Origin: Geobacter sp. UBA5735
GTDB lineage: Bacteria; Desulfobacterota; Desulfuromonadia; Geobacterales; Geobacteraceae
Direction: 5' to 3'
DNA: 64,000 nucleotides
NCBI GenBank assembly: GCA_002419385.1
Contig: DIFZ01000046.1
Span: 62,001-126,000 of the forward strand
Part shown: one piece after another, positions 57,501 to 64,000 of the stretch
Layout of the letters: every line of letters starts with the position of its first letter
Position numbering within the stretch: position 1 is the stretch's first letter
The notes under the pieces: model-generated
The model's input: only the letters and a program-made list of their open reading frames with translations
Database searches by the model: none
Told to the model about the DNA's origin: nothing
Position numbers and translations under genes: made by a program

Positions 57501-58394
57501 ATGGATTTGAAGCATTACTTGAAAAGCATGCAGCAACTGGTCGACAATGCATTGGAAAAATATCTTCCGGCAGCGGATGATCTGCCGCTGTCGGTCCACA
57601 AGGCCATGCGCTACTCGGTCTTTGCCGGCGGGAAGAGGGTACGCCCCATTCTGCTGCTTGCGTCGTGCACCGCGGTGGGCGGTGACACGGAAAGGGCCAT
57701 GCCCGCCGCCTGCGCCATGGAAATGATCCACACCTACTCGCTCATACATGACGATCTGCCTGCCATGGACGATGACGATTTTCGGCGCGGCATTCCCACG
57801 AATCACAAGGTGTTCGGCGAGGCTACGGCCATTCTTGCCGGTGATGCCCTCCTTACGGAGGCTTTCATACTGCTCAGCTCTCCCGAACGTAACTGCTGCC
57901 TGGACCCGGAGACGCTCATCCGGGTGATCCAGGAGATTGCGGTTAGTTCGGGCTCCCGGGGGATGATCGGCGGTCAGGTCGTGGACATGGAAAGCGAGGG
58001 AAGCAAGGAAGTAGACCTGGCGACGGTACAGTACATCCACACCCGAAAGACCGGTGCACTCATCCGTGCCTCGGTGAAGGGGGGGGCGTTGATCGGGGGG
58101 GCTGCCGGTACCGAACTCGACGCCATTGTCAGGTATGGCGAGGCAATCGGCCTGGCATTCCAGATCGCGGATGATATTCTTGATATAGAAGGGACCACCG
58201 AGCAGCTCGGGAAAGATGCCGGCAGCGACCAGGCCAGGGGAAAGGCGACCTACCCCGCGGTCATGGGCCTTGCCGCTTCCAAGCAACGGGCCGGAGAACT
58301 GGTCGAGGCGGCATTGGAAGCGCTGCGCTTTTTTGACGCAAAGGCCGATCCCCTGAGGGAGATCGCCGCGTATATCGTGAAACGGAAATCCTGA
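57501..58394 (+). CDS. ispA: Farnesyl diphosphate synthase / geranyltranstransferase
   Basis: A 297-aa short-chain prenyl transferase. First aspartate-rich motif DDLPAMDDDDFRRG (residues 84-97) and second motif DDILDIEG, with GQVVDMESE and KTGALIRASVKGGALIGGA between. The spacing and four-residue insertion in the first motif are those of bacterial farnesyl diphosphate synthases. It supplies the precursor for quinone tails and undecaprenyl carriers. The stop TGA overlaps the dxs ATG by one base. Confidence 0.96.
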   Translation: MDLKHYLKSMQQLVDNALEKYLPAADDLPLSVHKAMRYSVFAGGKRVRPILLLASCTAVGGDTERAMPAACAMEMIHTYSLIHDDLPAMDDDDFRRGIPTNHKVFGEATAILAGDALLTEAFILLSSPERNCCLDPETLIRVIQEIAVSSGSRGMIGGQVVDMESEGSKEVDLATVQYIHTRKTGALIRASVKGGALIGGAAGTELDAIVRYGEAIGLAFQIADDILDIEGTTEQLGKDAGSDQARGKATYPAVMGLAASKQRAGELVEAALEALRFFDAKADPLREIAAYIVKRKS

Positions 58395-60280
58395 TGAACG
58401 ACATGCTTTCATCCTTGCATCTGCCGGATGACATGAAGCAACTCAGCTTTGATGAGCTTGCAGTCCTCGCGGACGAAGTTCGGCAGGTCATTCTGGATGT
58501 CTGCTCCGTCAACGGAGGTCATGTCGCGCCCTCTCTGGGTGTCGTCGAGCTCACCATAGCGCTTCACCGGGTATTTGATTCGCCCCGTGACAGGATCATC
58601 TGGGATGTGGGCCACCAGGCTTACACTCACAAGCTTCTCACCGGACGATTCGAACGTTTTTCCACGCTGCGGAAGCTCGGCGGCATCAGCGGTTTCCCCA
58701 AGCGGGCCGAGTCTCCCCACGACGCCTTCGACGTTGGGCATTCGTCGACCTCTATTTCGGCAGCACTCGGTTTGGCGACGGCACGGGACCTGAAAGGTGA
58801 ACGCAACAAGGTGATCGCCGTCATCGGTGACGGTTCCATGACGGGCGGACTGGCCTACGAAGGGTTGAACAACGCAGGACATCTCAACAAGGATCTGATC
58901 GTTGTCCTGAACGACAACGAAATGTCAATCGCCGAGAACGTGGGCGCCCTGTCGAACTTCCTCAGCCGCACCATCACCAGTGAATTCTTTCATCGTATCA
59001 GGAAGGAAGTGGGCAGTTTCCTGCGGAACAGGGACCGGTTCGGCCGAGGAATGCTCCATATTGCCCGCAAGGCTGAAGAGTCTCTGAAGGGCCTGTTTAC
59101 GCCGGGCATGCTGTTCCAGGCGTTCGGCTTCGAGTACGTGGGACCCATCGACGGCCACAATACGGAACGGTTGGTGCAGACTCTGGAACATGTCAGGCAT
59201 TTCGATAATGCGGTGCTCATTCACGTCCTCACCACGAAGGGCAGGGGGTATGCGCCTGCTGAAGAGAACCCATCCCTTTTTCACGGCATCGGCCCCTTTG
59301 ACCGGGCCAGTGGCAAGGCGCGGTCTTCCAAGGGGGGGGCAGCCTCATATACCGGGATTTTCGGCGAGACGCTGAAAAAGATCGCGGCAGATGACGAGCG
59401 GGTCCTGGCGATAACCGCCGCAATGCCGGACGGGACGGGCTTGAGCTCCTTTGCCAATGAGCTGCCGGACAGGTTTTTCGATGTGGGGATTTCCGAGCAG
59501 CATGGCGTTACCTTTGCGGCCGGCCTTGCTGCCGAGGGGTTCAGGCCGGTTTTCGCGGTTTACTCGTCATTTCTGCAGCGGGCCTTCGACCAGGTGTTCG
59601 ATGCCTGTCTGCAGAATCTGCCGGTTGTCTTCGCCATCGACCGGGCCGGGCCGGTCGGCAATGACGGACCGACCCATCACGGCATGTTCGATCTTTCCTA
59701 CCTCAGGGTTTTCCCCGGCATGACCATAATGGCGCCGAAAGACGAAAACGAATTGCAGCACATGCTGCTGACCGCTCTCCAGCATCCCGGTCCTGCAGCG
59801 ATCCGCTATCCCCGGGGGAGCGGCTATGGGGTTCCCCTGGACCAGAGCCTGGTTCCGCTGGAGATCGGCCGGGGCGAGATCATGCGGGAAGGGGCCGACG
59901 GCGCGATCCTGGCGATCGGCGCCATGGTGCGGCCGAGCCTTGCAGCAGCTGAACAACTGGCCCGGGAAGGCATCAGCCTGTCGGTGGTCAACGCACGTTT
60001 CGTCAAGCCGCTGGATCGCGGGTTGCTCCTCGACCTGGCCCGCGGGACCGGCGTCCTTGTCACCGTTGAGGAGAATGTCCTCGGCGGAGGCTTCGGCAGC
60101 GCGGTAATGGAACTCCTCGAAGAAGAAGGTATCCGGGGCGTACGGGTCAGGTGCCTGGGCTACCCGGACAGGTATGTGGAACAGGGTGAACAGAACGAGC
60201 TGAGGGCACTGTACGGACTTGAAACTGATGGAATTGCCTGTTCCGTCCGTGAGTTCCTCGCCAGGGATGCTGTTCGCTGA
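58394..60280 (+). CDS. dxs: 1-deoxy-D-xylulose-5-phosphate synthase
   Basis: A 628-aa thiamine-diphosphate enzyme, first step of the MEP isoprenoid pathway (pyruvate + glyceraldehyde-3-phosphate). The ThDP site GDGSMTGGLAYEGLNNAGHLNKDLIVVLNDNEMSI, the conserved AGPVGNDGPTHHGMFDLSYLR and the start SLHLPDDMKQLSFDEL are present. The length is typical. It is translationally coupled to ispA, so the first pathway enzyme and a prenyl chain elongase are made together. Confidence 0.97.
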   Translation: MNDMLSSLHLPDDMKQLSFDELAVLADEVRQVILDVCSVNGGHVAPSLGVVELTIALHRVFDSPRDRIIWDVGHQAYTHKLLTGRFERFSTLRKLGGISGFPKRAESPHDAFDVGHSSTSISAALGLATARDLKGERNKVIAVIGDGSMTGGLAYEGLNNAGHLNKDLIVVLNDNEMSIAENVGALSNFLSRTITSEFFHRIRKEVGSFLRNRDRFGRGMLHIARKAEESLKGLFTPGMLFQAFGFEYVGPIDGHNTERLVQTLEHVRHFDNAVLIHVLTTKGRGYAPAEENPSLFHGIGPFDRASGKARSSKGGAASYTGIFGETLKKIAADDERVLAITAAMPDGTGLSSFANELPDRFFDVGISEQHGVTFAAGLAAEGFRPVFAVYSSFLQRAFDQVFDACLQNLPVVFAIDRAGPVGNDGPTHHGMFDLSYLRVFPGMTIMAPKDENELQHMLLTALQHPGPAAIRYPRGSGYGVPLDQSLVPLEIGRGEIMREGADGAILAIGAMVRPSLAAAEQLAREGISLSVVNARFVKPLDRGLLLDLARGTGVLVTVEENVLGGGFGSAVMELLEEEGIRGVRVRCLGYPDRYVEQGEQNELRALYGLETDGIACSVREFLARDAVR

Positions 60281-60375
60281 ACTCCTTTGTCTCGCTATCC
60301 TGCGCCGATACTTCCCCAACCTTTCCGCAGGTTCGCTGTTTTCTGATCAGTTCTCGTTGTTCCGCATTCTTTTCC

Positions 60376-63099
60376 TCATTGCCCGCGGTTTCTCCTGAAC
60401 CGCTTTTCCACCGAAATGACCGGCAGAATGATCGCCCCTGCCAGAGCCGAGACCAGCCAGGCCCGTGCGTCCAGTGGCGCGGAGCCGAACAGTCTCTGCA
60501 GCGGCGGCAGATAAATGAAACAGGCATGGAGGAGGAGCAGGGTCCCGATCCCCGCAAATACCGATGGATTGGAAAATACTCCGAGCGAGAAGATCGAGTT
60601 GCGCATTGACCGGCAATTGAGCAGGTAGAATATCTGTGAAAACGTTACCACGGTAACGCAGACAGTCTGGGCCTCGGCAAGGGCGAGAGCGTGACGGCCA
60701 GTGGTGAACGGTTCCGGCCCGACGATGCGGAAGTATTCCCACAGGAACAGTCCGCAGCCGCCGGCAGCCATGAGAGCCGCCACCATGATGAGCCGGTAGA
60801 GCAGAAAACGGGAAAAGACCGGTTCGCCGACAGGTCGCGGCGGGCGGCCCATGGCGTTCGGTTCGAGCGTTTCGAACGCCAGCGGGATGGAAAGGGTCAC
60901 GCTTGCCACCAGGTTGATCCAGAGGATCTGGGTTGGTGACATGGCCATGAGCAGGACGTTGACCCCGTCAACAGTAACCGTTGGGAAGAAGAACATCGCC
61001 ACCGAGAGGATTGCCGCAAGAGCCAGGTTGGTGGGCAGCACGAAGGCCAGCGACTTGATCAGGTTGTCGTAGACCCGGCGGCCTTCTTCGACTGCTGCGG
61101 CGATGGAAGCGAAGTTGTCGTCCATGAGCACCACTTTTGCCGCCTCCTTTGACACCGATGTGCCGGTGATGCCCATGGCGACCCCGATGTCGGCCCGTTT
61201 CAGAGCCGGCGCGTCGTTCACGCCGTCTCCGGTCATGGCCACCACGTGTCCTTCTGTCTGAAGCGCCTGCACCAGCCTGAGCTTGTGTTCGGGCGCCACC
61301 CGGGCGAACACGTTGGTGCCGAGAGCGGCGTTTTGCAGCTGCTCGTCAGAAAGTCCTTCCAGTTCCCGTCCCTGCATTGCCCGCTGGTGCGACGCCAGCA
61401 GGCCGAGTTGGCGGCCGATGGCTTCGGCCGTAACCGGATGGTCGCCGGTGATCATCTTCACGGTTATCCCGGCCCGGTGGCAGACACCGATTGCATCGAG
61501 CGCTTCGGTCCGCGGCGGGTCGATCATGCCCACCAGCCCGGTGAAGGCAAAACCGTCCGCTTCCTCGCCCTCCACGATACGGTCCCCGGCGGTGCACTTC
61601 TTCCGGGCAAAGGCAATCAAGCGCATTCCCTGGCGGGCATAGGTCTCGATAGCATCATGAATACGTCTTCGTTCCGTTTCGTCGAGCGGGCATCGCTGCA
61701 GTACGGTTTCCGGAGCTCCTTTAAGAAGAATGCGTCCTTCCCCGTCCATCTCATGCAGCGTGGCCATGTACTTCGTTTCCGACTCGAAGGGGATCACATC
61801 CAGGCGCGGGTGACGATTCCGCACCTCGTTTGCCGTCAATCCGCCCTTGCTACCCGCGACCACCAGGGCCGCCTCGGTGGGATCGCCAACCGGCACCCAG
61901 GTGCCGCCTTCGGCGTGCACGTCGGCGTCATTGCACAGAATTCCCGTGACCAGCAGTTCCCCGAGCATGGGCGGTGCTGATACCAGGCGGATACCGTCAT
62001 GTTCCACCTCTCCGTCGGGACTGTATCCTATCCCGGAAAAACGGTATTCGTGCCCCTCGACCCATGCAACCTGGACCGTCATCTCGTTGCGGGTCAGGGT
62101 GCCGGTCTTGTCGGAGCAGATCACCGTCGTGGCCCCGAGTGTCTCCACTGCCGGAAGATAGCGGACGACCGCATGGCGCGACGCCATGCGCCGGACCCCG
62201 ATGGCCAGGGCAATGGTGATTACAGCCGGAAGGCCTTCCGGGATGGCTGCAACGGCGAGGGTCACGGCGACCATGAGCGATTCGCCGAGCGGCGCCTGTT
62301 TGACCCATATGCCGAAGCCGATGAGCACTGCGACGATTGCCAGCACGGCAACCGTGATCCCGGTGGTCACCTTGGCCAGTTGCCGTGTCAGGGGGGTTTC
62401 AAGCTGGACGGTCTGGTTGAGGAGTTCATTGATCCTGCCCAGTTCCGTGCCGTTGGCAGTGGCGACCACCACGCCGCCGGCAGCGCCCTGGATGACCATG
62501 GTGCCGCTGTACGCCATCCCCAGCCGGTCTCCCAGTGATGAGTCGGCGGCCGTTGCTTCGATTTGCTTGGCAACCGGCAATGATTCTCCGGTCAGGGCAG
62601 CTTCCTCGATGAGCAGGTTTTTGGCGCGGAACAGGCGCAGGTCGGCCGGGACCTTGTCGCCGCTCTGCAGGGTGACGATGTCGCCCTGCACCAGTTCGCG
62701 GGCGTGAACCGTGATCGGCCGGCCGTCGCGGACGACCGTGGCGGTTTCGGGAACCATGGCCGCGAGTTCTTCGATGGCTTTGCCGGCTCGGTATTCCTGG
62801 ATGAAGCCGATTATGGCGTTGATGACCACCGCGCCGAAAACCACGGCTGCATCGGTGTATTTGCCGAGCGCGAGTGCCACGATGCCGGCCACGATCAACA
62901 GCCAGCCGATGGGGTTGTGCAGCTGCCGCCAGAGCATCTTCCAGGCCCCGTCGCCCCCTTTGCGGGAAAGTTCGTTGGGGCCTTGTTCCGCCAAGCGTTT
63001 CGCAGCTTCGTCGGCAGTCAGGCCCGAATCGTTGGAACGAACTGCCGCGAGGGTTTCCTGGGCGGACAGGGCATGCCAGGCGTTTCTTGCGGTTTCCAT
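60376..63099 (-). CDS. P2-type cation-transporting ATPase
   Basis: A 907-aa membrane pump. N-terminal cation-ATPase domain (AWHALSAQETLAAVRSNDSGL), actuator motif LTGES, TM4 motif AAIPEGLPAVITIALAIGVRR, phosphorylation site CSDKTGTLTRNEMTV, nucleotide-domain KGAPETVL, hinge MTGDGVNDAPALKRADIG, and a C-terminal TM bundle. The PEGLP motif is typical of Ca- and Na/K-type P2 ATPases; the exact ion cannot be read reliably. ATG 63099 follows GGAGG at 8 bases; the upstream GTG 63114 would overlap that ribosome site. It follows the UPF0182 gene on the same strand with 35 bp between. Confidence 0.93.
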   Translation of the reverse strand: METARNAWHALSAQETLAAVRSNDSGLTADEAAKRLAEQGPNELSRKGGDGAWKMLWRQLHNPIGWLLIVAGIVALALGKYTDAAVVFGAVVINAIIGFIQEYRAGKAIEELAAMVPETATVVRDGRPITVHARELVQGDIVTLQSGDKVPADLRLFRAKNLLIEEAALTGESLPVAKQIEATAADSSLGDRLGMAYSGTMVIQGAAGGVVVATANGTELGRINELLNQTVQLETPLTRQLAKVTTGITVAVLAIVAVLIGFGIWVKQAPLGESLMVAVTLAVAAIPEGLPAVITIALAIGVRRMASRHAVVRYLPAVETLGATTVICSDKTGTLTRNEMTVQVAWVEGHEYRFSGIGYSPDGEVEHDGIRLVSAPPMLGELLVTGILCNDADVHAEGGTWVPVGDPTEAALVVAGSKGGLTANEVRNRHPRLDVIPFESETKYMATLHEMDGEGRILLKGAPETVLQRCPLDETERRRIHDAIETYARQGMRLIAFARKKCTAGDRIVEGEEADGFAFTGLVGMIDPPRTEALDAIGVCHRAGITVKMITGDHPVTAEAIGRQLGLLASHQRAMQGRELEGLSDEQLQNAALGTNVFARVAPEHKLRLVQALQTEGHVVAMTGDGVNDAPALKRADIGVAMGITGTSVSKEAAKVVLMDDNFASIAAAVEEGRRVYDNLIKSLAFVLPTNLALAAILSVAMFFFPTVTVDGVNVLLMAMSPTQILWINLVASVTLSIPLAFETLEPNAMGRPPRPVGEPVFSRFLLYRLIMVAALMAAGGCGLFLWEYFRIVGPEPFTTGRHALALAEAQTVCVTVVTFSQIFYLLNCRSMRNSIFSLGVFSNPSVFAGIGTLLLLHACFIYLPPLQRLFGSAPLDARAWLVSALAGAIILPVISVEKRFRRNRGQ

Positions 63100-63134
63100 G
63101 GGATGAACCTCCACATATTATTCTCGGCAGCTTG

Positions 63135-64000
63135 CTATTTTGCCATCTGCTGCAGAACCTGCCGCAGTTTGCGCAGTTCCTCACCGTAACCCGCCCAGTC
63201 TCCCTGGCGCTGGAGGTTTGTCGCCTTGTCGAAGATGCTCATCGCTTCCCTGGCCAACTGGGACGGTGATGCCTGTGCGTCGGACGGGGATGCCGCTGGC
63301 GCTGCGGCCAGTTGTTTTTTTCCGCCGAACAGCCGCTGGAGGGCCAGTTCCAGGTTCTCTTCCATGACCACCTCATCACCGTAGGCGACGATGACCCGCC
63401 GCAGTTCCGGCAGCCCGGCCTTGTCGGCTGCAGCCAGGTACAACGGCTGAACGTAGAGGAGCGAATTTTCGATGGGTATCACCAGCATGCTCCCGCGAAT
63501 CACCTCTGAGCCGCGTTGGTTCCAGAGGGTCAGCTGTTGGGAAATGTAGGAGTTCTGGTTGATGCGCGCGTCAATCTGCTTGGGGCCGTAGATCAGCCTG
63601 TCCCTGGGGAAGGTATAGGCCAGGAGTTTGCCGTAGTTGGGCTCGTCGCAGCGGGCGGTGAGCCAGGCTGCCAGGTTGTCACGCTTGGAGGGGGTGAACG
63701 GCAGGAGCAGGATGTATTCCTCCTTTTTCTCCCCCGGCAGTTTCATGATGGTGTAGTAGGGCTCCATGCGCTGCTCGCCCAAAACCGGGACCTCCCACAG
63801 GTTCTCCTTGTTGTAGAAGACCTTGGCGTCGGTCATGTGGTATGCGGAGAACATGGTCGCCTGAACCTGCAGGAACTGGTGAGGGTAGCGGACATGTTTG
63901 CGCAGATCGGCCTGCATTGCGGTAATGGGCTTGAACAGCGCGGGGAATATGCGCGCATAGACCCGTACCATGACGTCGCCGGGGTCGCTGATGTAGAAGT
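63135..64000 (-). CDS. UPF0182 family membrane protein, C-terminal part
   Basis: Only the last 288 or so residues are in the window; the gene continues beyond 64000. Matching family features include VYARIFPALFKPITAMQADL, HVRYPHQFLQVQA, MFSAYHMTDAKVFYNKENLW, and YILLLPFTPSKRDNLAAWL with RGSMLVIPIENSLLYVQPLYL. UPF0182 (COG1615) proteins are large (about 900 aa) with seven N-terminal TMs and a big extracytoplasmic C-terminal domain; their function is unknown. The end carries an alanine/proline linker and a helix (AREAMSIFDKATNLQRQGDWAGYGEELRKL). Confidence 0.88.
   Translation of the reverse strand, partial: FYISDPGDVMVRVYARIFPALFKPITAMQADLRKHVRYPHQFLQVQATMFSAYHMTDAKVFYNKENLWEVPVLGEQRMEPYYTIMKLPGEKKEEYILLLPFTPSKRDNLAAWLTARCDEPNYGKLLAYTFPRDRLIYGPKQIDARINQNSYISQQLTLWNQRGSEVIRGSMLVIPIENSLLYVQPLYLAAADKAGLPELRRVIVAYGDEVVMEENLELALQRLFGGKKQLAAAPAASPSDAQASPSQLAREAMSIFDKATNLQRQGDWAGYGEELRKLRQVLQQMAK

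Overview
The window looks like a chromosomal segment of a Geobacter-type delta-proteobacterium (Geobacteraceae). The basis is the gene order (valS - pilD - two-component pair - minor pilins - pilY1 - pilMNOPQ - aroCKB), a futalosine-pathway mqnA, a PxxKW cysteine-rich protein, an orphan roadblock protein, a three-domain NifU next to NifS, and a GEMM-I type riboswitch. Coding density is high. Overlapping stop/start pairs are common, and most genes are on the + strand. I see no rRNA, tRNA, CRISPR array, prophage or IS transposase.

Region by region: (1) 1-17.9 kb is a type IV pilus locus: end of valS, prepilin peptidase, a HAMP sensor kinase with a sigma-54 activator, two FimT/GspH-like pseudopilins, pilV, pilW, pilX, pilY1, two small accessory genes, a tiny HTH regulator with its own promoter, then pilMNOPQ, closed by a perfect 15-bp terminator hairpin. 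(2) 18-27.1 kb is a shikimate and biosynthesis block: aroC-aroK-aroB, a TPR protein and roadblock protein, aroQ, an M24 aminopeptidase, accB-accC, gcvH and mqnA. It makes chorismate and one of its users (menaquinone) side by side. (3) 27.2-35.3 kb is mixed: PxxKW protein, phosphohexomutase, nifU-nifS behind a candidate sigma-54 promoter, a YchJ-like SEC-C protein, a UbiD decarboxylase, and two small proteins. (4) 35.3-39.1 kb holds the most interesting unit. A sigma-70 promoter, a GEMM-I cyclic-dinucleotide riboswitch and an overlapping intrinsic terminator lead into a 1155-aa protein. In that protein two copies of one unfamiliar ~110-residue domain bracket a very long coiled coil. (5) 39.2-42.0 kb has an ArsR-family regulator and an OppD/OppF ATPase pair without neighbouring permeases. 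(6) 42.0-50.4 kb is spoIID-like, queA-tgt-yajC-secD-secF and recJ. (7) 50.4-60.3 kb is a CDF transporter, a secreted protein with cohesin-like and dockerin-like parts, a divergent polysaccharide deacetylase, a ParA-like ATPase, then xseA-xseB-ispA-dxs. (8) 60.4-64 kb is a P2-type cation ATPase and the C-terminal part of a UPF0182 protein, both on the - strand.

Several dispersed repeats sit between genes. A 26-bp element occurs as a perfect inverted pair around the first FimT-like gene. A longer bipartite element flanks pilD and the second pseudopilin. A heptanucleotide GGCANNN tandem array occurs as 14 units before xseA and 5 units before tgt.

All calls rest on reading the sequence and on general family knowledge. 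No database search or structure prediction was run.
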